From: Endomicrobiales bacterium
GTDB lineage: Bacteria; Elusimicrobiota; Endomicrobiia; Endomicrobiales; JALOBY01
Assembly: GCA_023228045.1 (NCBI GenBank)
Contig: JALOBY010000009.1
Location: 1 to 58,836, forward strand
Direction of reading: 5' to 3'
DNA: 58,836 bases
Shown: in pieces, positions 1 through 9,257 of the stretch
Numbering within the stretch: position 1 is the stretch's first letter
How the letters are laid out: every line of letters begins with the position of its first letter
Notes under the pieces: model-generated
What the model saw: only the letters and a program-made list of their open reading frames with translations
The model's database searches: none
What the model was told of the DNA's origin: nothing
Made by a program: the position numbers and the translations under genes

Positions 1-160
1 TTAGTTACTTAAAATGGTTTTGCTACTTCAAAACTATCAAAAATAGCAACACTTTTTGAGTATTATGCCCGCAATGACACGGTTTTAGTTTTTAGTTTAC
101 ATTTAATTGAGTAACTGTAATAAATATATAAGAAAAAACTTAGCACAAATGGGAGGCAGT

Positions 161-628
161 ATGGTTAAAACAACTGTAGGTATGTTGGATGCAAAAGGTA
201 AAAAGTTTGGTGTTGTAATATCTCGCTTTAATGAGTTTATTACATCCAAATTACTTGGTGGCGCAATAGATTCTTTTGTGCGTCATGGCGGTAATGAAAG
301 TGATTTAGAGGTGTTCTGGGTTCCGGGGTCATTTGAAATTCCTGCAACTGCAAAAAAAGTTGCCGAAAGTAAAAGGTTCAATGCAGTTATCTGTCTTGGG
401 TGTGTAATAAGAGGGGAAACCCCGCATTTTGATTATGTTTCCTCAGAGGTTGCAAAAGGTGTTGCACAAGTTGGTATGGAAAGCAGTGTTCCTGTTATTT
501 TTGGTGTACTTACAACAGATAACCTTGAGCAGTCAATTGAAAGAGCAGGCACAAAGTCGGGCAATAAAGGCGCTGAAGCGGTTGAAAGTGCAATTGAACT
601 TTCAGATCTTTATAACAAAATAAAATAA
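161..628 (+). CDS. ribH: 6,7-dimethyl-8-ribityllumazine synthase
   Basis: This enzyme condenses 5-amino-6-ribitylaminouracil with 3,4-dihydroxybutanone phosphate, the penultimate step of riboflavin synthesis, in the cytoplasm. The frame is open from 107, but the ATG at 161 is preferred: GGGAGG lies at 151-156 and the resulting 155 residues match the usual family length. Visible motifs are RFNEFI near the N-terminus, PGSFEIP, GCVIRGETPHFDYV (with the conserved catalytic-region His), GVLTTDN and the late RAGTKSGNKGAEA. The rest of a rib operon would lie upstream, outside the window. Family assignment is secure; only the start choice is inferred. Confidence 0.96.
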   Translation: MVKTTVGMLDAKGKKFGVVISRFNEFITSKLLGGAIDSFVRHGGNESDLEVFWVPGSFEIPATAKKVAESKRFNAVICLGCVIRGETPHFDYVSSEVAKGVAQVGMESSVPVIFGVLTTDNLEQSIERAGTKSGNKGAEAVESAIELSDLYNKIK

Positions 629-753
629 TTAAAGTTACAGTGTTTTATAGACAATAATTTAGTTGACAGAATAAATTATTATTTTGTGTAAAAGCGTTGC
701 AATGCAAAGGTGTTGCAGAATAATTGTCCATCAAATAAATGGATATAAAATGA

Positions 754-831
754 GAAAAAGGTGACACCGTTGAGTTTGATATAATTGAATCAGATAAAGG
801 CCCAAAAGCATCTAATGTAAAAAAAATATAA
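754..831 (+). pseudogene. Cold-shock protein (Csp) C-terminal remnant
   Basis: Reading 754-828 in frame gives 25 residues that match the C-terminal end of CspA-family proteins, with EKGDTVEFDI followed by SDKGPKASNVKKI and then TAA at 829. The frame is closed immediately upstream by TGA at 751. I found no trace of the RNA-binding KGFGFI/VFVHFS part in the preceding 120 bases. The gene has therefore lost its 5' portion. The terminator just downstream (852-889) probably belonged to it. What is seen is the reading frame and motif; loss by deletion or replacement is inferred. Confidence 0.75.
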
Positions 832-851
832 TATTCAAAATATCAGCAAAA

Positions 852-889
852 GGAAGCTGTGCATTGCATTATGCCCAGCTTCTTTTTTT
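852..889 (+). terminator. Rho-independent terminator
   Basis: GAAGCTG (853-859) pairs with CAGCTTC (876-882) as a perfect 7-bp stem, followed directly by a run of seven T (883-889). It sits 21 bases behind the cold-shock remnant and is well placed to end that transcript. Confidence 0.8.
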
Positions 890-904
890 ATTTATTACCC
901 ACTT

Positions 905-1085
905 TGGCTGATAATGAATAAGTATTTTGTGGGGATTTCGGCGAGGGCATGTCCTTGAGTGTCGTGGTCAAGGATGTCTGACCACCAAGGCCGGTGGGGC
1001 AGGATAGCCCCGCGGTTTAAATAAATCTGGATTTCAGCTAATCCCGCCCGATGGTGGGATGGGAATGAAAAAATATGGCGTAGCG
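905..1085. repeat. GC-rich palindromic intergenic repeat block
   Basis: This stretch is much richer in G and C than its surroundings and holds several short inverted repeats, such as the GGCCGGTGGGGCAGG...CCCCGCGG region and ATCCCGCCCGATGGTGGGAT. On the complementary strand its right end reads as an ATTCCC...GGGATTAG...ATCCAGATTT element, the same family as the copy near 33765. No coding potential is seen. The 629-1171 gap contains this block, the Csp remnant, its terminator and a secA promoter candidate. Confidence 0.6.
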
Positions 1086-1097
1086 TCGGAGAGATAT

Positions 1098-1126
1098 TTG
1101 CGCCAGTTATTATAATTTAGTAGAAT
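1098..1126 (+). promoter_or_regulatory. Candidate secA promoter
   Basis: TTGCGC (1098-1103), a 17-base spacer and TAGAAT (1121-1126) resemble a housekeeping-sigma promoter 45 bases upstream of the secA start. The -35 is weak, so the call is tentative. A nearby TATAAT at 1111 has no matching -35. Confidence 0.4.
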
Positions 1127-1171
1127 AGGCAAAATTTTAACTCGTATTTTGCAAAAGGAAAAAGATTATTT

Positions 1172-3790
1172 ATGTTTAAAAAAATTATTTATGCACTTTT
1201 TGGCTCACCCAATGATCGCGTTGTAAAAAAATTATATCCGATTGTGGGTCAGGTAAATGTTTTTGAAGAGCAAATTACTGCACTTTCCGACGAAGCTTTA
1301 AAAGCAAAAACACAGGAGTTTCGTGATCGTATAAAACAAGGCCAAAAACTTGATGATATTTATCCTGAGGTGTTTGCCTGCGTGCGTGAGGCATCAAAAA
1401 GAACTATTGGCTTAAGGCATTTTGACACACAGCTGATGGGTGGTTATGTTTTGCACACGGGTCGTATTGCGGAAATGCGTACAGGTGAAGGTAAAACACT
1501 TGTTGCTACACTTGCCGCGTATTTAAATGCTTTAGAGGGCAAAGGTGTTCACATTGTTACCGTTAATGATTACCTTGCAAACCGTGACCGCGCATGGATG
1601 GGCCCTGTTTTTGAGTTTTTAGGACTTAGTGTTGATTGTGTTGGGCACGATATGCGTGCTACAAGGCGTCGTGCTGCTTATGCCAGCGACATTACTTATG
1701 TAACCAACAATGAACTTGGTTTTGATTACCTTAGAGATAACATGGTTGTCACTTTAGATGAAAAAGTTTTGCGTGAGCTTAACTATGCAATCGTTGACGA
1801 AGTTGACTCAATTTTAATTGACGAGGCAAGAACCCCATTAATTATTTCAGGCCCTGCCGAAGAATCAACCGATAAATACTACATTTGTAACCGTCTTGTT
1901 CCAATGTTAAAAGGCAGAAAAATTACCGAGTCAGAAGAAATTGATGCAAAATATAAAGGCATTGAGCTTGGCGTTGGTTTTGATTACATAGTTGACGAAA
2001 AAAATCACACCGTAGTAATGACAGATCAAGGGGTAAGCAAAGCTGAAAAATTGCTTGGCGTGAAAAATATATACGACGATGTGCAAGCAGAGTGGGTGCA
2101 CCATTTAACACAGGCGATAAGGGCACATAACCTTTACCAAAAAGATGTGCAATATGTTCTTAAAGACGGTGAAGTTATAATTGTAGATGAATTTACCGGG
2201 CGGCTTATGCCGGGTCGTCGTTGGTCGGAAGGTTTGCATCAGGCAGTTGAAGCAAAAGAAAATATGCGCATAGCAGAAGAAAACCAAACACTTGCAACCA
2301 TCACTTTTCAAAATTTCTTTAAGATGTACAAAAAAATTTCCGGTATGACTGGTACCGCCGTAACTGAAGCGCAGGAATTTTGGCAAATTTACAAGCTTGC
2401 GGTTGTAGAAGTGCCAACTAATAAAAAGATGATTCGCGTTGACCATGTAGATATTATTTATCGCACGGAACGCGAGAAATACGAGGCTGTTGTTTGTGAA
2501 ATTGAGAATTTGTGGAAAAAAGGTCAGCCGGTTTTGGTTGGTACGCGCTCTATAGAAAAGTCAGAAAGAGTTTCTGCAATTCTTAGGCGCAAAGGTATTC
2601 CTCATCAGGTGTTAAATGCCAAATATCACGAAATGGAAGCACAAATTATTTCGCAGGCCGGTAAAAAGGGTTCTGTAACAATAGCAACAAATATGGCCGG
2701 CCGCGGTACCGACATTGTTCTTGGTGGAACACCGCCGGTTGAAGGTGAGTCGCAGGAAGTAATAGCACTTGGTGGTTTGCATATTTTAGGTACAGAACGC
2801 CATGAGTCACGAAGAATTGATAATCAGCTCAGAGGGCGTTCTGGCAGGCAGGGTGACCCCGGGTCATCGCGTTTTTACCTTTCGCTTGAAGATGAATTAA
2901 TGAGACTTTTTGGTTCAGAAAGAATTTCTACGGTTATGCAAAAACTTGGTATGAGAGATGGTGAAGATATTCAGCACCCATGGATTTCAAAAGCCATAGA
3001 AAATGCGCAAAAAAAAGTTGAAGGGATGAACTTTGACATAAGAAAACAACTGTTGGAATATGACAATGTTATGAACAAACAGCGCGAGGTTGTCTATCGC
3101 TTAAGAGCCAGTATATTGGCAGGGGAAGATATTAGCTCAATAGTGGCTGTCATGCTTGAGGAAGCCATTGATGAAAAAATTAATCAATGGGCCCCTGCAA
3201 AGCAATACCCCGAGCAATGGGAGTGGCTGAACTTAGAAACATGGCTTACAAAAACTTTTAATTGTAAGCTTGCTTTGGCACATGACGAAATGCTGCAATT
3301 GCGTCAAGAAGGTTTAAAAGCGCTTGTACAAGAAAAAATAAATACCAATTATACTTTGCGTACTAATTTAGTAAGTGCTGAACAGTTTAACGAGGTGCAA
3401 AGAAGAATTTTGCTTATGATTATTGATACCGCATGGAAAGAGCACCTTTACGACTTAGATCAGGTAAAAAAAGGTATTGGTCTTAGAGCTTATGGCAACA
3501 AAGATCCATTAATAGAATATCAAAAAGAGTCATTTGAGATGTTTGAACAAATGATGTGCCGTATCCGCGAAGCATCATTGGAATACATTTTTAATGTTGA
3601 ACTTGTGCAAGAAAGAGCCGCTGTGCAAGTTGCCAAATCTGATGAAAATTTGCAGCGCCCAAAAGAAAAAAATAATCTTGGAATATTAGCTCAAAACTCA
3701 CAAAAAGTTGACTTAAAAGATAAACTTGGCAGAAACGACCCTTGTCCATGTGGCAGCGGGAAAAAATATAAGAAGTGTTGTGGCAAATAA
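1172..3790 (+). CDS. secA: Preprotein translocase ATPase SecA
   Basis: SecA is the motor that drives unfolded preproteins through SecYEG at the inner membrane. The 872-residue protein is near the family's usual size. Walker A GEGKT is at about residue 105, with the second motif DEVDSILIDEARTPL around residue 210. The second nucleotide-binding fold carries TNMAGRGTDI and QLRGRSGRQGDPGS. The C-terminus ends in the zinc-binding tail CPCGSGKKYKKCC, which in other species contacts SecB and phospholipids. A purine-rich AAAAGGAAAAAG precedes the ATG. The following GAF-ANTAR gene starts at the very next base after the stop, so the two are co-transcribed and probably translationally coupled. Confidence 0.98.
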   Translation: MFKKIIYALFGSPNDRVVKKLYPIVGQVNVFEEQITALSDEALKAKTQEFRDRIKQGQKLDDIYPEVFACVREASKRTIGLRHFDTQLMGGYVLHTGRIAEMRTGEGKTLVATLAAYLNALEGKGVHIVTVNDYLANRDRAWMGPVFEFLGLSVDCVGHDMRATRRRAAYASDITYVTNNELGFDYLRDNMVVTLDEKVLRELNYAIVDEVDSILIDEARTPLIISGPAEESTDKYYICNRLVPMLKGRKITESEEIDAKYKGIELGVGFDYIVDEKNHTVVMTDQGVSKAEKLLGVKNIYDDVQAEWVHHLTQAIRAHNLYQKDVQYVLKDGEVIIVDEFTGRLMPGRRWSEGLHQAVEAKENMRIAEENQTLATITFQNFFKMYKKISGMTGTAVTEAQEFWQIYKLAVVEVPTNKKMIRVDHVDIIYRTEREKYEAVVCEIENLWKKGQPVLVGTRSIEKSERVSAILRRKGIPHQVLNAKYHEMEAQIISQAGKKGSVTIATNMAGRGTDIVLGGTPPVEGESQEVIALGGLHILGTERHESRRIDNQLRGRSGRQGDPGSSRFYLSLEDELMRLFGSERISTVMQKLGMRDGEDIQHPWISKAIENAQKKVEGMNFDIRKQLLEYDNVMNKQREVVYRLRASILAGEDISSIVAVMLEEAIDEKINQWAPAKQYPEQWEWLNLETWLTKTFNCKLALAHDEMLQLRQEGLKALVQEKINTNYTLRTNLVSAEQFNEVQRRILLMIIDTAWKEHLYDLDQVKKGIGLRAYGNKDPLIEYQKESFEMFEQMMCRIREASLEYIFNVELVQERAAVQVAKSDENLQRPKEKNNLGILAQNSQKVDLKDKLGRNDPCPCGSGKKYKKCCGK

Positions 3791-5050
3791 ATGAAAACTA
3801 ACAAAAAAAACAAACCAAAAAAACAAAGTTTAAAACCAACTCTGAAAATTTTACAAAGAGAAGTGGCTTTCCTGCATGGGGTAATTGATATACTCGGCAA
3901 AGCTGAAGACCTTGCCACATTGCTTCAACAGCTAAGTAAACTACTTGCTGATTTTATTAACGCAGACAGTTGCTTAATTTATTTGCTTTCAGATACAAAA
4001 ACCGATCTTGTATTGCTTGGCGCATACCCGCCACATCCAAACCAGATTGGCAAAGTTCGCCTTGAAACCGGGCATGGAATTACGGGATGGGTGGCCGCGC
4101 ACCGAGAGCCTGCTGTACTTTGCGGCAATGCCTATAAAGACCCTCGTTTTAAGTTTGTAAAAAATATTCCTGAAGATAAGTACGAAGCTCTTCTTTCAGT
4201 TCCAATTATGTTAGATTCAAACCCAAGCGGCGTTGTAAATATCTTCAATAAAAAAAGCACCAAGTTTACATCAAGCCATGTTGATATTCTAACCAACATT
4301 GCTGCTCATATTTCATCGGCAATTGAAAGAATGCGTTTAGAGCAGATTGCAAATAACAAAGAGAAACAAATTGAGGTTATTGCAAAGCTTTCTAACACAA
4401 TAGTTTCGGGTATGTATTTAAAAGAGATACTACAACTAATTGTAACAATGAGTGCGCAGATGATGAACTCAAAAATATGTTCGCTTATGTTGCTTAACGA
4501 GAAAACGGGTGAACTTAAAATTGAAGCAACCCAATCACTTTCTGATGAATATAAAATGAAGCCGCCGATAAATATAGCCAAATCTGTGGCTGGGAAGTCC
4601 ATAATAGAAAAACGCTCTATTGTAGTTGCTGATGTTACAAAAGATCCAAATTATACCTACCCTGAAATTGCAAAAAAAGAAGGTTTGCGCTCTATGTTGG
4701 CGGTTCCAATGATATTTAAAAATAAACCAATAGGTGTAATAAACTGTTACACAACGGTAGAACACGACTTTTCTTCTGACGAAATAAATCTGTTATCTAC
4801 AATTGCAAACCAGGCAGCTGTTGCAATTGTGAACACTCGCCTTATTGAAGAGGCAAATGTCACAAAGGAAGCTCTTGAAACCAGAAAGCTTATTGACAGA
4901 GCAAAAGGTATACTTATGCGTTTGAAAAATATGAATGAAGAAGAGGCCTTTCGTTTCTTACAAAGGCAAGCTATGGATTTACGGCGCACTATGAGAGACA
5001 TTGCCGAGGCAGTGCTTCTTAGTGAAGGCATTCGCAAAGCTAACCTATAA
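3791..5050 (+). CDS. GAF-GAF-ANTAR regulator
   Basis: This 419-residue soluble protein has two GAF-like sensory domains (roughly residues 25-180 and 205-350). They are joined by a charged helical linker to a C-terminal ANTAR domain (about 360-415). The ANTAR signature is clear: KLIDRAKGILM, then NEEEAFRFLQRQAMD and a final helix with IAEAV. ANTAR domains bind paired hexaloop hairpins in nascent RNA and prevent termination, while GAF domains bind small ligands or sense redox state. The ATG abuts the secA stop with no gap. No N-terminal membrane segment is present. The ligand and target RNA are unknown. Confidence 0.85.
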   Translation: MKTNKKNKPKKQSLKPTLKILQREVAFLHGVIDILGKAEDLATLLQQLSKLLADFINADSCLIYLLSDTKTDLVLLGAYPPHPNQIGKVRLETGHGITGWVAAHREPAVLCGNAYKDPRFKFVKNIPEDKYEALLSVPIMLDSNPSGVVNIFNKKSTKFTSSHVDILTNIAAHISSAIERMRLEQIANNKEKQIEVIAKLSNTIVSGMYLKEILQLIVTMSAQMMNSKICSLMLLNEKTGELKIEATQSLSDEYKMKPPINIAKSVAGKSIIEKRSIVVADVTKDPNYTYPEIAKKEGLRSMLAVPMIFKNKPIGVINCYTTVEHDFSSDEINLLSTIANQAAVAIVNTRLIEEANVTKEALETRKLIDRAKGILMRLKNMNEEEAFRFLQRQAMDLRRTMRDIAEAVLLSEGIRKANL

Positions 5051-5058
5051 AATAAATT

Positions 5059-6579
5059 GTGAAACCCAACCTATTGGTAAAACATCTCTTAGCAATAACA
5101 TCAGGGCTTTTACTGTTTCTGTCATTGCCTGCTCAAAATCTATTTTTTTTAGCATGGATTGCACTTGTGCCGGTACTGTTTGCAACCTATAAATCTAGTG
5201 CCAAAGAGGCATTTTATTATGGGCTATTAGCGGGTTTGGCTGCATATCTACCTGCGCTTTATTGGGTTTTCCCGACTGTCAATCTTGCCGGCGGAGGTGT
5301 GGCTCAGGCCATTGTATGTTTTTTGTTGTTAGCTATATATATGGCATTGTTTATTGCGCTATGGCTAATGTGTTCGCGTTTAAAAGCAATTGAGAATACG
5401 AAGGGTTATTGGGTAATTTTATTTCTTGCGTTTTTATGGGTAATAATTGAGTATTCGCGTTCTAATTTATTTACCGGTTTCCCGTGGCTTTTACTTGGAC
5501 ATTCACAGTGGAATTTTAATGAATTATTGCAAATTAGTGAATTTTGTGGAGTTGAGGGAATATCTTTTCTCCTGGTGTTTTTTAACCTGTCTCTTTGGTA
5601 TGCAATAAAAGATAAAAAAGTTGGTTACCTATTTTTTGCATCTTCTGTTTTATTATTAGCTGTGTTTATTGGAACTAATTTAGATACAAAAAAGTGGCGC
5701 CTTGGAAACAGCGTTAACGTTGCCGTTGTTCAAACAAACATAAGCCAGAATGAAAAGTGGAACCCGGATTTTAAAAATGAAATATTGCAAAAATATTTAA
5801 GTTTGCTAAATGGTCTAACTAAAAGCACTAAACCTGAGCTTATTGTTTGGCCGGAAACTGCTTTGCCGGATGACTTATTTGCAAAAAACGAGTTTTTTTC
5901 ATGGGCAAGTAAAAGTTTTGAGGCAAGTTCTGCATACAATGTTGTTGGCACTTTGGTTAGTGAAAATGGCGCGTATTTTAACGTTTCTGCTGTTTTTAAT
6001 CCTGCTGGTGAGTTAGTAGGGGTGCATAAGAAAACGCATCTGGTGCCTTTTGGCGAATACATACCATTGCGTAAGTACATTCAGCCATTTTTTGCAATAG
6101 TTGGTGATATGGGTGATTACTCTAAGGGTTTTGAACATGAAAGCTTTTTCGCCGCAAAAACACTCATAGCTCCAACTATATGTTCTGAGAATTTTTTTGC
6201 GCAATCTATTGCGCGTTTTGTCACCAATGGGGCACAGGTTTTGCTTAACCAAACCAACGATGCGTGGTTTTATGACACATCTGCGTTAGAACAACATTTT
6301 GTATTAAATGTATTTCGTGCTGTAGAAAACCGCAGGCCGGTAGTTGTTGCAGGCAACGGTGGAATTTCCGGTTTTATTGATGAAAGAGGAAAAATAAATA
6401 TAATTTTGCCAAAATTTAAAAATGCTACGCTCATGTACGAAGTATACCCATGTACCGGTTTAACTTTTTACACAAGGTTGCCAGGGTTGTTTAATAAAAT
6501 TGCGCTTCTTGCGCTGTTGTTTTTAATTTATTTCAGAAAAAAAGGTTTAAAACCAAATTGCGATATTCAGGTTAAATAG
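5059..6579 (+). CDS. lnt: Apolipoprotein N-acyltransferase
   Basis: Lnt adds the third acyl chain to the N-terminal cysteine of lipoproteins at the periplasmic face of the inner membrane. The first ~200 residues form several hydrophobic segments, followed by a nitrilase-fold domain. The catalytic triad can be placed: Glu near 266 in WPETALP, Lys near 324-325 in HKKTHLVPFGEYIP, and Cys near 375 in PTICSENFF. The start is GTG at 5059, eight bases after the preceding stop. Length (506) is typical. Together with LolC/E and LolD downstream it indicates a triacylated, outer-membrane-targeted lipoprotein pathway. Confidence 0.95.
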   Translation: MKPNLLVKHLLAITSGLLLFLSLPAQNLFFLAWIALVPVLFATYKSSAKEAFYYGLLAGLAAYLPALYWVFPTVNLAGGGVAQAIVCFLLLAIYMALFIALWLMCSRLKAIENTKGYWVILFLAFLWVIIEYSRSNLFTGFPWLLLGHSQWNFNELLQISEFCGVEGISFLLVFFNLSLWYAIKDKKVGYLFFASSVLLLAVFIGTNLDTKKWRLGNSVNVAVVQTNISQNEKWNPDFKNEILQKYLSLLNGLTKSTKPELIVWPETALPDDLFAKNEFFSWASKSFEASSAYNVVGTLVSENGAYFNVSAVFNPAGELVGVHKKTHLVPFGEYIPLRKYIQPFFAIVGDMGDYSKGFEHESFFAAKTLIAPTICSENFFAQSIARFVTNGAQVLLNQTNDAWFYDTSALEQHFVLNVFRAVENRRPVVVAGNGGISGFIDERGKINIILPKFKNATLMYEVYPCTGLTFYTRLPGLFNKIALLALLFLIYFRKKGLKPNCDIQVK

Positions 6580-6587
6580 GGGTAATT

Positions 6588-7668
6588 ATGCTTGATGAAT
6601 TAAAAGAAAAAATAATTTTGCTTGGGAGGTCTCTTTGAAATTGACCGTAAAAAAGAGACAATACTTGAGCTTGAAAGAGCAGCTTCAGCTATTGATTTTT
6701 GGAACAATCCTGAAAATGCAAAAGAGCAGATGGGCAAACTTAATGCCTTAAAAAAAGCTGTCAATGAATGGCAGGCATTAAACAAAGAAGTTGAAGAGTT
6801 AATTTCATTGCGTCAGATGTATGCTGAAGAAGGCGATGAAAGCATAGACACTGAAATTACTTTTGGTGTGCAAAGTTTAGCACAAAGAACGCTCGCCATT
6901 GAAACTATATTAAAGCTATCTGGCCCGCACGATAAAAGTAATGCCATAGTTTCGTTGCATGCAGGGGCTGGCGGAACTGAATCGTGCGATTGGGCTCAAA
7001 TGCTTTATAGAATGTATTCCCGCTGGGCAGAAAAAAAAGGTTTCCAACTTGAACTTATAGATGCGCTTTCTGGTGATGAGGCGGGGTTAAAAAGTGCCAC
7101 ATTTTTGATAAAAGGCGAGTATGCTTATGGTTTTTTGCAATCGGAGCTTGGGGTTCACCGCCTTGTGCGTATATCGCCATTTGACGCAAATAAAAGGCGC
7201 CACACTTCTTTTGCTTCGCTTGATGTTATACCGGAAATTGACGATGATATTAACATTGTAATTGAAGAAAAAGATTTGAAAGTTGACACATATAAGGCAT
7301 CTGGCGCTGGCGGCCAGCATGTAAACAAAACTGAGTCGGCAATTCGCATAACACATATTCCAAGTGGCATAATTGTTGCTTGTCAGACCGATAGATCTCA
7401 GCACAAAAACCGCTTAACGGCAATGAAGTTGCTTAAATCTAAACTATATGAAGCAGAACAAGACAAACTTAGAAAATCGGTAGAAAAGCATTATAACGAG
7501 AAAGGTTCAATAGAGTGGGGTAATCAAATAAGGTCGTATGTGTTTATGCCATATCAGCTTGTAAAAGATCACAGAACAGAGGCAGAAACTTCTCAGGTAG
7601 ATGCCGTTATGGACGGAGATATTGATAAATTTATCTCTGCTTACCTGCAGTGGAAACTAACAAAATAG
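6588..7668 (+). CDS. prfB: Peptide chain release factor 2 (programmed +1 frameshift)
   Basis: RF2 reads UGA and UAA stop codons on the ribosome. Frame 0 starts at ATG 6588 and runs 16 codons to CTT (6633-6635), then meets an in-frame TGA (6636-6638). Skipping T6636 gives the long frame 6637-7668, so the product is join(6588-6635, 6637-7668), 359 residues. The GGGAGG at 6624-6629, three bases before CTT TGA, is the internal Shine-Dalgarno stimulator. The SPF anticodon-like tripeptide (ISPFDANKRR) marks RF2, and GAGGQHVNKTESA is the peptide-hydrolysis motif. The frameshift provides autoregulation by RF2 level, as in many bacteria. Confidence 0.97.
6624..6639 (+). promoter_or_regulatory. RF2 programmed frameshift site
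   Basis: The site consists of GGGAGG (6624-6629), the triplet TCT, the slippery codon CTT (6633-6635) and TGA (6636-6638). The layout matches the well-known E. coli prfB site, with SD-like hexamer, 3-base spacing and CTT TGA. Low RF2 causes pausing at TGA and slippage by +1 into the GAA frame. Confidence 0.95.
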
Positions 7669-7743
7669 CTCTTACATATTTTAAAAAAGCTGTTTGACAA
7701 TTTAATTGTAGTAACATTCCTGAAATATCAAAGTAAAACTCTT

Positions 7744-7772
7744 TTGACAACACTGAGCTAAAAAGGTAAAAT
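7744..7772 (+). promoter_or_regulatory. lysS promoter
   Basis: A perfect TTGACA (7744-7749), 17-base spacer and TAAAAT (7767-7772) lie just upstream of lysS. Expected transcription start is near 7779, which leaves room for GAGG (7795-7798) before the chosen ATG at 7805. Confidence 0.75.
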
Positions 7773-7804
7773 TCCAACAAAATTTAATGTATTTTGAGGT
7801 ATTT

Positions 7805-9256
7805 ATGACAGAGATTTTAACCCCAATTGAACAGATTATTGATGTAAGAACACAAAAACTTAAAAAGCTTGAGTTGGCAGGGGTAAACCCATTTCCGGCT
7901 ATAAGCCCGCAATCTACAAGCATTAAAATCATTTTAGATAAATTTTTAAGTTTGGAAATAGGAGCATCTTCCCCTGACAAATTTAGCGTTAATGGGCGGA
8001 TAATTTCTATGCGCGATATGGGAAAGGCGTGTTTTATAAATATTAACGATGCCACAGGTAAAATACAGCTTTACATAAAAAAAGACCAGCTTGAAGGTGA
8101 TTCATTTGTTTTATTTAAAGAAACCGTGGATATCGGTGATTTTATTAATGTTAGCGGTTTGCCGTTTAGAACAAGAACGGGCGAACTGACATTACAGGTT
8201 TTTAGCTGGCAGTTCCTTACTAAGGCAATAAGGCCATTGCCCGAAAAATGGCATGGGCTAAAAGATGTTGAAACTCGTTACCGTCAAAGATATTTAGACC
8301 TTATTGCAAACCCGGATGTTAAAGATGTGTTCGTTAAAAGAAGCTTAATTATATCAACTTTCAGAAATGTGCTTGAGCAAAAAGGTTTTTTAGAAGTTGA
8401 AACGCCGATAATGCAGTCAATACCAGGCGGTGCGGCAGCGCGGCCTTTTAAAACATTTCACAATGCGTTAAGTATAGAACTTTTTATGAGAATTGCTCCA
8501 GAACTTTATCTAAAAAGGCTTGTTGTTGGCGGCCTTGAAAAAGTTTATGAAATCGGACGCCAATTTAGAAATGAAGGAATAGATAGAACACATAACCCTG
8601 AGTTTACAATGCTAGAGTTGTATCAGGCATATGCCGACTACAACACAATGATGGACATTTGCGAAATTCTTATTTCGTCTGCTGCAAAAGCTGTTAACTT
8701 TGAAATAAAAACACCATTTAAACGAGTGCGCTTATTTGACCTTTTGCAGGAGTGCACAGGGCGCGATGTGCGTAGTGCTTTTGAAAGTGGGAAGTTAAAA
8801 GAGCTGGCAATTGAATTAAAACTTGATGTTGCGCCAGATGCCTCAGACAAAAAAATTATAGATGCCATATTTGACCAAAGAGCGCTTAACAAACTTATTG
8901 AGCCGACTTTTGTTTTAGATTATCCGTCAGTGCATTCGCCATTGGCAAAACCAAAAGCCAGTGACCCTGTTGTCGCTGAGCGTTTTGAGCTATACATAAA
9001 CGGGCAAGAAATTGCCAATGCTTACTCAGAGCTTAACAACCCGATAATCCAAAGAGAGCGCTTTCTTGAGCAGGTTAGTAATAAAGCAAAAGGTGATGAG
9101 GAAGCCCAACCGTATGATGATGATTACATTATTGCCCTTGAGCATGGGTTGCCTCCAACAGGCGGGCTTGGCATAGGTATTGATAGATTGGTGATGTTCC
9201 TAACAAACACTGAGAGTATCAGAGAAGTTATCCTATTTCCGCTTCTAAGGCCATAA
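7805..9256 (+). CDS. lysS: Lysyl-tRNA synthetase (class II)
   Basis: This enzyme charges tRNA-Lys. It has an N-terminal OB-fold anticodon-binding domain (about 50-150, including VNGRIISMRDMGKACF) and a class II catalytic core. Motif 2 is seen in YEIGRQFRNEGIDRTHNPEF and motif 3 in GLGIGIDRLVMFLT. An ATG at 7787 is in frame, but 7805 is preferred because GAGG (7795-7798) is correctly spaced and the promoter's predicted start point lies near 7779. The result is 483 residues, close to the bacterial norm. Downstream, the lolC/E gene begins two bases after the stop. Confidence 0.96.
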   Translation: MTEILTPIEQIIDVRTQKLKKLELAGVNPFPAISPQSTSIKIILDKFLSLEIGASSPDKFSVNGRIISMRDMGKACFININDATGKIQLYIKKDQLEGDSFVLFKETVDIGDFINVSGLPFRTRTGELTLQVFSWQFLTKAIRPLPEKWHGLKDVETRYRQRYLDLIANPDVKDVFVKRSLIISTFRNVLEQKGFLEVETPIMQSIPGGAAARPFKTFHNALSIELFMRIAPELYLKRLVVGGLEKVYEIGRQFRNEGIDRTHNPEFTMLELYQAYADYNTMMDICEILISSAAKAVNFEIKTPFKRVRLFDLLQECTGRDVRSAFESGKLKELAIELKLDVAPDASDKKIIDAIFDQRALNKLIEPTFVLDYPSVHSPLAKPKASDPVVAERFELYINGQEIANAYSELNNPIIQRERFLEQVSNKAKGDEEAQPYDDDYIIALEHGLPPTGGLGIGIDRLVMFLTNTESIREVILFPLLRP

Positions 9257-9257
9257 A

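Noticed and set aside
107..160. Upstream in-frame extension of ribH
   Set aside because: The extra 18 residues are not part of lumazine synthase, and GGGAGG at 151-156 fits ATG 161.
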